From Lactobacillaceae bacterium (GTDB taxonomy: Bacteria > Bacillota > Bacilli > Lactobacillales > Lactobacillaceae), in assembly GCA_031289615.1 (NCBI GenBank), contig JAITPD010000064.1, positions 1 to 63,581 of the forward strand: a DNA stretch of 63,581 nt, written 5' to 3'. Below, piece after piece: positions 43,730 to 52,757 of the stretch (position 1 is its first letter; each line of letters begins with the position of its first letter). Position numbers and translations under genes: made by a program. Under the pieces are notes generated by a model. That model was not told the DNA's origin and searched no databases. It was given only the letters and a program-made list of their open reading frames with translations.

Positions 43730-45589
43730 ATGAGGAGATTATATAAACTTTTGCCAACTGTTTTGCTTGCTAGTTTGGTAAGTATCAGTTTTTTATCTGC
43801 TAATAATAGTGCAACTGCTGATAATAAAACAACTTGTACGCAAAGTTGGAGCTCAATTGTCTTTGGCCAAAGCGCTAAAATTGATACTGGGAAAAATTTG
43901 GTCGAAAAATTGTCTGATGGTAGTATCCACATATTTTCTAAAAACAATGGTGGGAAAATCACTGGTGATCATGACGGGATTTCTTATTATTACACTAAGT
44001 TAGCTAAAAATAAAAACTTTGATATACGCGCTACAATTACTGTCAATCATTTTGGGAAAGAGGATGTGAGTGGTGGAACGTATGACGGTCAAGAAGGTTT
44101 TGGCATTATGGCGCGTGATGTGATTGGTACGACTGATAATGATGACCTTATTTCTTCAAATATTGTTGCATTGGGGGGGTTCGTAAAAGATAAAGGAGCT
44201 ACTGGTAAGACATCATTTTTCCAAAGAACTGGTGTGACGTCGATGATTGGCGAAGGTTCAAAAGGAATTAGACAGACTGTGATTGATGCAACTAATCCGT
44301 CAATGCCAGCGGAAAATTACACATATACAATTCGACTCGTTAAAAATAATTCAGGCTTTAAAGGAGGCATTGTTGACAAGCATGGGAAATGGCTTGCTGG
44401 ACAAAATGATTTTTTCTATACACCAGAATTGTTGAGTGTCCAAACCGATGATTATACAGTGGGGTTTTACACGGCTAGAAATGCAGAAATTATCGTCAAA
44501 GATATTCATTTAACTATTTCTAAGGTTACAAAAGATGCTCCCAAAGTTGATGATCCTAATCCTGTTGTTCCAGTTGCGCCAGTAGATAAAGTGTTTGAAA
44601 CACGTAAGAATTTGCGGACATTTACTGGAACCACGATTTACGTTGCGCCAAATGCAAATGAGTTAGGTGATGGTTCAACGCTAAGCCCAGTTGACATTTA
44701 TACGGCTGTGGATTGTGTAACGGCAGGGCAAATAATTGTGCTAAAGGCTGGAGAATATAATTTAACACAACAGTTATATATCAATTACAACGTTTCTGGG
44801 ACAGTAGAGCAACCAGTGACGTTAATTAGTGAGTCGCAATTTACTCATGATAATCCAAATTTAACGGCTTTCAATATACAAACTCAAATGGACACGATAA
44901 TCAATTTAGGTAATCAAACAGGCAGTGTGGTGTTGGATGCGGATCATTGGATTATATCAGGGGTCGAAGTTAAAAATTCATTAGCTAATACAGTCGGATT
45001 CCAAATTGCTGGTAGTTTTAATACAGTGGAAAATTGTCTCTTTGACCATAATGGTGATTCAGGCCTCTTGGTTGGCTTGAGTAACGACGTGTTGAAAAAA
45101 GAATACTGGCCCCATGACAACTTGATTCGATACTGTGCAAGCTTTTTTAACGAGGATCCGAGTCATAATAACGCGGATGGTTTTGCGGTGAAGCTAAGGT
45201 CGGGAGAGAACAATCATTTAGATCATGTGAGTGCATATCGCAATATTGATGATGGCTATGATTTATATAACAAGGTCGGTATTGGTAAGATTGGCGCGGT
45301 GTTAATAACAAATTCGATTGCACATGATAATGGCTGGACAAATGATATCAATGTTACTGGCGATGGAAATGGCTTTAAGCTTGGTGGTGAAGGAATGAGT
45401 GTGAACCATGTTTTGGAAAATTCGATTAGTTACGGTAATCTAACAAGCGGGGTGACTTCTAACTCTAATCCACTTGGGACGATTAAAAATGTGCGAGCTT
45501 GGAATAATCAAATCAATTTGAATTTGTATACTTTCAGCTATCTAAATCTAGATTGGTCGGTTGATAATTTTTCAGAAATTGCAGATTGA
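43730..45589 (+). CDS. Secreted pectate lyase, polysaccharide lyase family 9
   Basis: A 619-residue exported enzyme that cleaves polygalacturonate by beta-elimination, giving unsaturated oligogalacturonides. The signal peptide is MRRLYKLLPTVLLASLVSISFLSA-like and ends near ATA-DN. An N-terminal concanavalin-type domain (about 30-270) precedes a right-handed beta-helix that starts at TIYVAPNANELGDGS. The Pel9A calcium and catalytic signature is present as NADGFAVKL (about 480-488, catalytic Lys) and DDGYD (about 506-510). No wall anchor is seen. ATG 43730 has GGAG six bases upstream. It is the first gene of the pectin locus. Confidence 0.88.
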   Translation: MRRLYKLLPTVLLASLVSISFLSANNSATADNKTTCTQSWSSIVFGQSAKIDTGKNLVEKLSDGSIHIFSKNNGGKITGDHDGISYYYTKLAKNKNFDIRATITVNHFGKEDVSGGTYDGQEGFGIMARDVIGTTDNDDLISSNIVALGGFVKDKGATGKTSFFQRTGVTSMIGEGSKGIRQTVIDATNPSMPAENYTYTIRLVKNNSGFKGGIVDKHGKWLAGQNDFFYTPELLSVQTDDYTVGFYTARNAEIIVKDIHLTISKVTKDAPKVDDPNPVVPVAPVDKVFETRKNLRTFTGTTIYVAPNANELGDGSTLSPVDIYTAVDCVTAGQIIVLKAGEYNLTQQLYINYNVSGTVEQPVTLISESQFTHDNPNLTAFNIQTQMDTIINLGNQTGSVVLDADHWIISGVEVKNSLANTVGFQIAGSFNTVENCLFDHNGDSGLLVGLSNDVLKKEYWPHDNLIRYCASFFNEDPSHNNADGFAVKLRSGENNHLDHVSAYRNIDDGYDLYNKVGIGKIGAVLITNSIAHDNGWTNDINVTGDGNGFKLGGEGMSVNHVLENSISYGNLTSGVTSNSNPLGTIKNVRAWNNQINLNLYTFSYLNLDWSVDNFSEIAD

Positions 45590-45590
45590 T

Positions 45591-45619
45591 GGTGAAAAAT
45601 GACCAAGGTTATGCGTTAT
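45591..45619 (+). repeat. Relic of the repeat B right end
   Basis: GTGAAAAATGACCAAGG followed by ATGCGTTA matches the right end and outer flank of the B repeats (compare 39550-39568 and 10560-10580), with the middle deleted. It lies between the lyase stop and the ribosome site of the next gene. Confidence 0.55.
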
Positions 45620-45644
45620 AAATTCCAACACGGAGGTCAATGGA

Positions 45645-47000
45645 ATGGATATTCAAGCAGAAATTAATCTGATAGAATTGCGTGGTGGAGGCGAACTAGT
45701 TATTCCAGCAGGGGTTCACCAGACCGGTCCGCTAACTTTATGTTCGAATTTAACAATTATTTTTGCTGATAATGCGCGAGTTCAATTTATTCCTGATCCT
45801 AATTTATATCCACCGGTTTGGACAAGATGGGAAGGAGTAGAGTGTTATGCAATGCATCCTTTGGTCTTTGCCAATGAATGTGAAAATATTAAGCTACTAG
45901 GCAGTCGTAAAACACCAATCAAATCTTTTGGTGATGAAAATGATCTTATGCAAAATGAGAATTTTCATCAAGCTAAAAGCGGCACTGATACAAAACAACA
46001 AGTTGGAATCCTTGATGGTAACGGAGCTACTTGGTGGGATTTGTTTAGAGCGCATAAAACAAATAATCAAACTGAGCCGACTTATCCATATGAAATAGAG
46101 TTAGCTAAATTGAATCCAGATTATTTAACCCAGCCCGGTGGTGGTGGTGGACGAGAGAATCAATTCTTGCGTCCGCCATTGTTGCAATTATATAAATGTA
46201 AAAATGTAGAAATTAGTGGCTTTAATTTGGTTAATTCACCTTTTTGGACACTACACACGGTTTATAGTGAAGATATTACCATTGAAAATATGGCGATTAT
46301 TAATCCAGATAATTCAATTAATACCGATGCAATAGATATTGACTCAAGTACGCAAGTTAATATTGTTGGTTCGTGTCTTGATGTCGGAGATGATGCGATT
46401 ACTTTGAAGTCAGGATCAGGTGCAGATGGCTTACGGGTTAATCGTCCCACGCAGAATGTTAAAGTAGATAATTGTGTCATTTATGCTAGTCATGGCGGTA
46501 TCACGATTGGTAGTGAAACGGCGGGTGGAATTAGCGATGTTACTGCTGATGATTGTACTTTTCTTGGGACACAAAGAGCAATTCGAATCAAAACACGGCG
46601 GACAAGAGGCGGAGTTATAGAAAACATTAAATTGAATAACTTAAAAATGAAACGTTGCTGGTGTCCAATTGCAATTAGTCAATTTTATCAGCCTGGTGTG
46701 AATCTTAAAAATGCAAAAGAAGCTTGGATATTATCCAAAGAGGAACAACCGATTAGTGAATTGACGCCAATTATTAGAAATGTCACGATCAAAAATATTG
46801 AGGCCAGCAATTGCCTAGCGACCGCGGCCTTTATTGTGGGGTTACCAGAACAACCGATTACACAATTAACGATTGAAAACTTCAAGTGGGAATTAGCGCC
46901 ATCAGATGAATTACTACCAACCAGTGAAGCAGAAATGACGGGTGGACTATTTAATGATGAGAACCGCGGGATTAAAATAATAAATGCCGTTTATGGGTAA
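45645..47000 (+). CDS. Cytoplasmic polygalacturonase-type glycoside hydrolase, GH28
   Basis: A 451-residue GH28 enzyme with no signal peptide, so it acts on imported oligogalacturonides, probably releasing galacturonate or unsaturated galacturonate. The four GH28 signatures are present: NTDAID (about 226), GDDAI (about 248), SHGGITIGSE in place of the usual GHG (about 281) and RIKT (about 313). The aspartates of the first two are catalytic. GGAGG at 45632-45636 fixes the start. It follows the secreted lyase by 55 bases. Confidence 0.92.
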   Translation: MDIQAEINLIELRGGGELVIPAGVHQTGPLTLCSNLTIIFADNARVQFIPDPNLYPPVWTRWEGVECYAMHPLVFANECENIKLLGSRKTPIKSFGDENDLMQNENFHQAKSGTDTKQQVGILDGNGATWWDLFRAHKTNNQTEPTYPYEIELAKLNPDYLTQPGGGGGRENQFLRPPLLQLYKCKNVEISGFNLVNSPFWTLHTVYSEDITIENMAIINPDNSINTDAIDIDSSTQVNIVGSCLDVGDDAITLKSGSGADGLRVNRPTQNVKVDNCVIYASHGGITIGSETAGGISDVTADDCTFLGTQRAIRIKTRRTRGGVIENIKLNNLKMKRCWCPIAISQFYQPGVNLKNAKEAWILSKEEQPISELTPIIRNVTIKNIEASNCLATAAFIVGLPEQPITQLTIENFKWELAPSDELLPTSEAEMTGGLFNDENRGIKIINAVYG

Positions 47001-47046
47001 AGTAAATCAGATGACTTTAAATATATCTAGCACTAAGGAGATTAAA

Positions 47047-47883
47047 ATGTATAATTTGACGGTTCGTGGACATGATGTTAGTGGGCAAATTACGCCAGCA
47101 GAGTTAGCAACACAAATTAATGCGTATGGAATTAAAAATGTTCAACTTGCATTAAATAAATCGTTTCCGGATCTACCAAGTAAAAAAGATGACCTCTCGC
47201 CAGGCATTGGCACGTTTATAAAAAATGAATTTGCTCAAGCGGGAGTGCAAATCGCGATTTTAAGCTGTTATATTAATATGATTCATCCTGATGAAAAAAT
47301 TCGTGAGAGGCTGTTGCAGCAATTTGAAGCATATGTTGCTCATGCAAAGTACTTTGGTGCAAGCATGGTGGCATCTGAAACTGGCAGCGTATCAGTTGAT
47401 TTTAATTACACTGAAGAAAATTTTACTCCCGAAGTTTTTGAACAGACCGTTTCATCAGTTAAACGAATTGTTAAATGTGGTGAAAAAAATAACATGCTGA
47501 TTGGAATAGAACCGGGACTAAACCATCCGATTTATTCAATCGAGAAAACAAAGGCTTTACTTGACCAAATCGATTCACCATATTTGGGAATTGTTTTAGA
47601 TATGACTAATCTTATCACTGCGCATAATTATACTGAGCAAGTATCTTTGTTACAGCGAGCTTTTGATTCGTTTGGACAGCAGATTGTTGCGATTCATCTT
47701 AAAGATTTTATTGTAGTTAATGAAAAAATTAAGCCGGTCCCACTAGGTGAAGGATTAATGGATGTAGCTGGATTACTAGCTGTTATTAAAGATCACAAAC
47801 CACTGATTTATGTTGTCTTAGAGCAGACGACCGATGAATATATTCCAAAGGCTAAAATACTGATTGAAGGATTAATAGAGTAA
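47047..47883 (+). CDS. TIM-barrel sugar isomerase/epimerase-like protein
   Basis: A 278-residue protein of the xylose-isomerase-like TIM-barrel (AP endonuclease 2) superfamily. Metal-ligand positions are visible in VASETGS, GIVLDMTN, VAIHLKD and VVLEQTT. The ORF is open to 46984, but ATG 47047 follows AAGGAG at 47035-47040. In this locus it may isomerise or epimerise a uronate or keto-sugar intermediate; the reaction cannot be named from sequence. Confidence 0.82.
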   Translation: MYNLTVRGHDVSGQITPAELATQINAYGIKNVQLALNKSFPDLPSKKDDLSPGIGTFIKNEFAQAGVQIAILSCYINMIHPDEKIRERLLQQFEAYVAHAKYFGASMVASETGSVSVDFNYTEENFTPEVFEQTVSSVKRIVKCGEKNNMLIGIEPGLNHPIYSIEKTKALLDQIDSPYLGIVLDMTNLITAHNYTEQVSLLQRAFDSFGQQIVAIHLKDFIVVNEKIKPVPLGEGLMDVAGLLAVIKDHKPLIYVVLEQTTDEYIPKAKILIEGLIE

Positions 47884-47958
47884 TAACAAGAGTTTTTAAG
47901 GAGTTGAATTTAATTACGTAGAGGTTCAACTGGCATGTGAGTTTTTTCGATAATGCAT

Positions 47959-47976
47959 AATGTGCACGTGTGCAAG
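47959..47976. promoter_or_regulatory. Candidate pectin-regulon operator, site 2
   Basis: AATGTGCACGTGTGCA is identical over 16 bases to the site at 49079. It overlaps the -35 region of the kdgT promoter. Confidence 0.65.
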
Positions 47977-47983
47977 ATAAATT

Positions 47984-48014
47984 TGGTATACTGAAAATAT
48001 GAAAACGCTTTCAA
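47984..48014 (+). promoter_or_regulatory. kdgT promoter with perfect cre site
   Basis: The extended -10 is TGGTATACT (47984-47992). ATGAAAACGCTTTCAA at 47999-48014 matches the cre consensus at all 16 positions and sits at the transcription start, as expected for CcpA repression. Confidence 0.8.
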
Positions 48015-48051
48015 AAATAAGAACTAACTTTTATGCGAGAGGAGTTTGTAT

Positions 48052-49038
48052 ATGAAAATAAAACAAAGGATTGAGAAAATTCCTGGTGGGATGATGATTG
48101 TACCTTTGTTTATTGGAACAATTGTTCGCACCTTTTATCCCAATCCTACAGTTCCTGCAGAATTTTTGCCTGGTTTTACCGGAAACTATTTAACGGGAAC
48201 TTCTGTAATTTTGTTTGTATTTTTCTTTTGTGTGGGAACGACGATCAATCTAAAGTCGTCGGGTTATATTGCTCGCAAAGGTTTGTCATTATTGATTTCT
48301 AAAGTAATTTTAGCTGGGTTATTAGGAGTTTTGATTAATCATTTATTGCCAACAGAAGGAATAACTTCTGGGCTCTTTGCTGGTTTGTCAGCTTTGGCAG
48401 TCATCGCTTCGTTCAACGAAACAAATGGTGGGCTCTACATGGCATTAATGACCACGTTGGGGCGCGAAGAAGATGCGGCCGGGTTCCCGTTTATTAGTAT
48501 TGAATCAGGTCCATTTATGACGATGATCACGATGGGAATTGCGGGTATGGCACAATTTCCACTGACTGCGTTAATTTCTACGTTGATTCCGTTTGGCTTA
48601 GGAATTACGTTGGGGTCACTAGATCATGATTTTCGTAAGTTTTTTGGACCAGCAGTCCCAGTTTTGATTCCATTCTTTGCATTCACACTTGGGTTTAGTA
48701 TTAATCTATCAGCGATTGTTAAGTCTGGTTTAATAGGAATCTTGATGGGAGTAATGGTTGTGCTAATTTCAGGTAGCGTATTAGCAGTTGTTGATCGCTT
48801 TGTGACTGGTAGTGATGGTGTAGCAGGTTGGGCAGCCTCATCAACAGCAGGAGCAGCAGTGGCAGTCCCAACGATCATTGCGGACATGGCGCCCAAATTC
48901 CAACCAATTGCTGAAAATGCAACAGCCATTGTCGCAACTAGTGTGCTTGTGACTTCGATTTTGACGCCACTTGTAACAATGTATTTTGAAAAACGTGCTA
49001 GAGCAAAGGGGTGGCCGATTGTTCCAGGTAAGCATTAA
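48052..49038 (+). CDS. kdgT: 2-keto-3-deoxygluconate permease
   Basis: A proton-coupled KDG transporter of the KdgT family, with about ten membrane helices in 328 residues. The start KIKQRIEKIPGGMMIVPLFIGTIVRTF, FFCVGTTINLKSSGY and ASSTAGAAVAVPTIIA match the family. An in-frame TTG at 48046 is unlikely; ATG 48052 follows GAGAGGAG. KDG is the end product of the KduI/KduD steps, so the cell can also use external KDG. Confidence 0.93.
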   Translation: MKIKQRIEKIPGGMMIVPLFIGTIVRTFYPNPTVPAEFLPGFTGNYLTGTSVILFVFFFCVGTTINLKSSGYIARKGLSLLISKVILAGLLGVLINHLLPTEGITSGLFAGLSALAVIASFNETNGGLYMALMTTLGREEDAAGFPFISIESGPFMTMITMGIAGMAQFPLTALISTLIPFGLGITLGSLDHDFRKFFGPAVPVLIPFFAFTLGFSINLSAIVKSGLIGILMGVMVVLISGSVLAVVDRFVTGSDGVAGWAASSTAGAAVAVPTIIADMAPKFQPIAENATAIVATSVLVTSILTPLVTMYFEKRARAKGWPIVPGKH

Positions 49039-49078
49039 TTATTATTTCATCACAGTAATCCTCATTCCTAAAACTTAA

Positions 49079-49096
49079 AATGTGCACGTGTGCATT
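49079..49096. promoter_or_regulatory. Candidate pectin-regulon operator, site 3
   Basis: AATGTGCACGTGTGCATT is a CG-centred pseudo-palindrome (AATG..CA/TG..CATT). It is identical over 16 bases to site 2 and lies 46 bases before the transporter start. No clear promoter boxes are visible with it. Confidence 0.65.
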
Positions 49097-49142
49097 TATC
49101 ATAAATAATACTACTAAGCTTAAAAAAGTAGAGGAAAATAAA

Positions 49143-50678
49143 ATGGAAATTAAAAAAATTGGGCTTAAACATCAACTGAGTTATGGATCGGTAAATCTAC
49201 TTGGTTCTGGCTCACTTGCGATGGCTCAAACGTGGTTGTTGATTTTTTACACGACGGTTGTTGGAATTGAGGCGTGGAAAGCTGCCTTGATTTTTACAAT
49301 TGCAACGAACCTAGACGTGGTGACGAATCCAATTATGGGTTATATTTCAGATAATTTTTATCGTTATAAAATTGGGCGCAGGTTTGGTCGGCGCCGTTTC
49401 TTCTTGTTGATTGGAATTCCATTGATTGTCTTGTATCCGTTAGTTTATATCCCGCTGCCTGGTGGAATTCCAACCGATGCGAAATGGATTTTCTATTTAG
49501 TAACGTACATTTTATTTGAATGTGTTTATACAATGATTATGATTCCGTATGAAGCATTGGCACCAGAAATGACTGATAATTTTGCTGATCGAGCAACCTT
49601 GACGGGGACAAAAGCGATTTTTGGTAAACTAGCTAATTTCTTGTCTCAAATTATTCCGGCATTCTTCTTTTGGCAACTTGGTGAAAATAACGAGTGGGCC
49701 TTTGCTTTGACTGGTATCTCGTTTGGAATCATCATGATGGTCTCTGTTTTTGCCTTGTATAGGAATTCATGGGAACGTTCTCCAGAAGAAGTCCATGAGC
49801 CACAAGCTGGTTCAATGTTTGAAAACTTAAAGAAGTTGTTTATTGATGTATTTTCAACATTACGGGTCAAAGCATTTCGGACCCAACTTGGAATGTACTT
49901 GTTTGGGTTTGGTGCTGAATGGCTCTGGGCATCAACATTCACCTTCTTTGTTGTCTACATTCTTGGGATTGCAAAATCTGGTGTGGCGCTGTTCAACTCA
50001 TGGTCAAGTATTCTACAAATTGTTTCAACCTTCATCGTAATGTTCTGGGTTGCTAAAAAAGGCTATCGGCGGCCGATGCAAGCAAGTTTGGTCATTGTTA
50101 TTCTTTCAGTGTTAGCCTACTGTTTTGTATATTTAACAGGTCTCACAAGTGTTGGAACCGTTGGCGTATACGCCATTGTAATGGGAATTACGATCTTCTT
50201 TGGAATTGGAACTGGTGGAGTTTATTATGTGCCGTGGTCAACGTACACGTTCATGGCCGATATTGACGAAGCATTGACTGGAAGACATCGAGCTGGTGTT
50301 TATGCTGGAGCAATGACAATGGTTGGTAAGCTGGTTCGAGCATGGTTAGTGATGGGCTTGGGAATAGCGTTGTCAGCGTTTGGATTTAATGCAGCAACCG
50401 AAACTCAGCCACAATCAGCATTGAATGCAATTATTGGTGTGGCATTCGTCGTTTGTATAATGGCTTTGATTGGTGTATTTTTCGCACAAAAGATGAAGCT
50501 GGATAACAATATTCATCAACAATTGTTATTTGAAATTAATCGACGCAAAGAAGGTGGATTGGCAGAAGACGTCACACCTGAACACCGTAAAGTTGTCGAA
50601 GATTTGACCGGTTGGAAATATGAAGATTGTTTTGGTAATAATAATGTTGGCTACAAAAGTCACGAAGATCAGGATTAG
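49143..50678 (+). CDS. GPH-family (MFS) oligogalacturonide transporter
   Basis: A 511-residue transporter of the glycoside-pentoside-hexuronide cation symporter family with about 12 helices. The N-terminus LKHQLSYGSVNLLGSGSLAMA, DVVTNPIMGYISDN and RFGRRRFFLLIG are typical. In this locus the cargo is probably unsaturated di- or oligogalacturonides made by the PL9 lyase. ATG 49143 follows GAGGAAA. The next gene starts 12 bases later. Confidence 0.88.
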   Translation: MEIKKIGLKHQLSYGSVNLLGSGSLAMAQTWLLIFYTTVVGIEAWKAALIFTIATNLDVVTNPIMGYISDNFYRYKIGRRFGRRRFFLLIGIPLIVLYPLVYIPLPGGIPTDAKWIFYLVTYILFECVYTMIMIPYEALAPEMTDNFADRATLTGTKAIFGKLANFLSQIIPAFFFWQLGENNEWAFALTGISFGIIMMVSVFALYRNSWERSPEEVHEPQAGSMFENLKKLFIDVFSTLRVKAFRTQLGMYLFGFGAEWLWASTFTFFVVYILGIAKSGVALFNSWSSILQIVSTFIVMFWVAKKGYRRPMQASLVIVILSVLAYCFVYLTGLTSVGTVGVYAIVMGITIFFGIGTGGVYYVPWSTYTFMADIDEALTGRHRAGVYAGAMTMVGKLVRAWLVMGLGIALSAFGFNAATETQPQSALNAIIGVAFVVCIMALIGVFFAQKMKLDNNIHQQLLFEINRRKEGGLAEDVTPEHRKVVEDLTGWKYEDCFGNNNVGYKSHEDQD

Positions 50679-50690
50679 TTGAGGAGTGAC

Positions 50691-51884
50691 ATGGCAAAAA
50701 GTTATGGTGATTTAAAAACTGATTGGGCGCAACTTGGGGCAGACACTTTACTAGAACGTGAGCCACAGATTAATGTAAAAGGGAAGTGGGAATACGAAGA
50801 TGGATTAACGTTAAATGGCTTATATACTATTTATCAACAAACTCATCAACAAGAATATTTGGCATATATCAAGGCTAATCTGGATGAATTTATCAGTTCA
50901 GATGGGCAAATTAAAGGATATAATTTTGATGAATTTAATCTTGATCATGTTAATAACGGAAAAGCAGTCCTTGATTTGTGGGCGGAAACTGGAGAGCTAA
51001 AATATCGGTTAGCAGCTGATTTGTTATTTCAGCAATTGCTAGCCCAGCCTCGGTTAAATGATGGCACATTTTGGCATAAAGGAATCTATCCATCACAGTG
51101 TTGGTTGGATGGGTTATATATGGGTTCTGTGTTTTACGCGCGCTATTTAGATTTATTTGGTGAACAGCCAAGTGATTCGGCATATATTCATCCAGTGTTT
51201 GGACAAGTGGCAGCAGGAACTTTTAAAGATTGCCAAGTTCAATTTTTAAATGCCTATCAAAACACGCTCGATCAAGAAAGTGGACTATGTTATCACGTTT
51301 ATGACGAGGCTAGGCAACAACCATGGGCTAATCCACAAACTGGTCGATCACCGCATTTTTGGTTGCGTTCGATTGGCTGGTTTGTCATGGCGATGGTTGA
51401 CGTGCTTGAATTTTTACCGGCCGATGAATTGACTGTACAAATCAAGCAGAATTTAACCGATTTATTGACAGCATTGGCACGATATCGCTGTCAAAAAACT
51501 GGTCTGTGGTTTCAAATTGTTGATGAAGCCGATCGCCCAATGAATTACTTGGAAAGTTCTGGCTCATTGATGATTACGGCAGCGATTGCCAAAGCATTGC
51601 GCATGGACTACATTGATTCAGTAATTTTTACACCAATTCGTGATCAAGCTTGGCAAAATGCTATTGAACAATTTATCTCAATCAAAACTAATGGACACGT
51701 GATTGGTGAACCAGTTCAGTGGGTCAACGTTAATAAAATTTGTCAAATGGCTGGTCTAGGTGGGAATTTTCCTGGTCGTGATGGATCGTTTGCCTATTAC
51801 GTTGAAACACCAATTGTTGCAAATGATCATAAAGGTTATGGACCATTCTTACTGTTAAGTGCCGAAATGCGGCTGTTAAGTTAA
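50691..51884 (+). CDS. Unsaturated galacturonyl/rhamnogalacturonyl hydrolase, GH105
   Basis: A 397-residue cytoplasmic GH105 enzyme. It removes the unsaturated uronic acid from the non-reducing end of imported lyase products. The alpha/alpha-barrel motifs NFDEFNLDHVNNGKAVLDLW, YPSQCWLDGLYMG (catalytic Asp), SPHFWLRSIGWFVMAMVD and YLESSGSLMI are present. ATG 50691 follows GAGGAG with a short 4-base spacing. Its product, after ring opening, feeds KduI. Confidence 0.92.
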   Translation: MAKSYGDLKTDWAQLGADTLLEREPQINVKGKWEYEDGLTLNGLYTIYQQTHQQEYLAYIKANLDEFISSDGQIKGYNFDEFNLDHVNNGKAVLDLWAETGELKYRLAADLLFQQLLAQPRLNDGTFWHKGIYPSQCWLDGLYMGSVFYARYLDLFGEQPSDSAYIHPVFGQVAAGTFKDCQVQFLNAYQNTLDQESGLCYHVYDEARQQPWANPQTGRSPHFWLRSIGWFVMAMVDVLEFLPADELTVQIKQNLTDLLTALARYRCQKTGLWFQIVDEADRPMNYLESSGSLMITAAIAKALRMDYIDSVIFTPIRDQAWQNAIEQFISIKTNGHVIGEPVQWVNVNKICQMAGLGGNFPGRDGSFAYYVETPIVANDHKGYGPFLLLSAEMRLLS

Positions 51885-51901
51885 AGATGAGGAGCTAACA
51901 C

Positions 51902-52741
51902 ATGCAAAAAATGACAACCCGTTATACCCATAGTCCAGAAGATATTCAAAATTATGCTACGACTGATTTACGTCGCGAATTTTTAGTGGAAAAAGTTTTT
52001 GTTCCGGGAGAAATTAATCTTACGTACACGCACAATGATCGCATGATATTTGGAGGAGTGACTCCAAGCAATGAGCCCTTAGAAATTATTCTATCAACTG
52101 AATTGGGAGTGGAATACTTTCTCGAGCGGCGCGAGTTGGGTGTGATTAACATCGGTGGTGCTGGTCTAATTGAGATTGACGGGCAAACGACTGAAATGAA
52201 AAAGCAGGATGGTTATTATATTGGTAAAGAAACGCAACATGTGATTTTTGGTTCGGTCGATGCGAATGATCCTGCAAAATTTTATATCAGTTCTACACCG
52301 GCACATCATAAATATCCAAACGTTAAAATCAGCATTGATGAGATTAATCCAATGAATACCGGCGAAGCTTTGACTCTGAATGAGCGAAATATTTATCAAT
52401 ATATTCATCCCAACGTTTGTGACTCGTGCCAATTACAAATGGGATATACGATTTTAGAACCAGGAAGTGCATGGAATACAATGCCGTGCCACACCCATGA
52501 ACGTAGAATGGAAGCTTACGTTTACTTTGATATGGCCGAACCTAACAAGGTCTTTCATATGATGGGACAGCCAGATGCAACAAAGCATTTGGTTGTGGCT
52601 AATGAACAAGCGGTGATTAGCCCGAGCTGGTCAATTCATACTGGAGTGGGAACAAGTAATTACAGCTTTATCTGGGCAATGTGTGGTGAAAATATCACAT
52701 ACACCGACATGGATATGGTAGCAATGGACGATTTAAAGTAA
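51902..52741 (+). CDS. kduI: 5-dehydro-4-deoxy-D-glucuronate isomerase
   Basis: Converts 5-keto-4-deoxyuronate (from unsaturated galacturonate) to 2,5-diketo-3-deoxygluconate. The 279-residue cupin has the zinc-binding motif PCHTHERRMEAYVYFD at about 195-210 and the later histidine in SIHTGVGTSNY, as in KduI. GAGGAG precedes the ATG. It lies directly before kduD, the next enzyme. Confidence 0.96.
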   Translation: MQKMTTRYTHSPEDIQNYATTDLRREFLVEKVFVPGEINLTYTHNDRMIFGGVTPSNEPLEIILSTELGVEYFLERRELGVINIGGAGLIEIDGQTTEMKKQDGYYIGKETQHVIFGSVDANDPAKFYISSTPAHHKYPNVKISIDEINPMNTGEALTLNERNIYQYIHPNVCDSCQLQMGYTILEPGSAWNTMPCHTHERRMEAYVYFDMAEPNKVFHMMGQPDATKHLVVANEQAVISPSWSIHTGVGTSNYSFIWAMCGENITYTDMDMVAMDDLK

Positions 52742-52757
52742 AGTTAGGAGAAATTCA

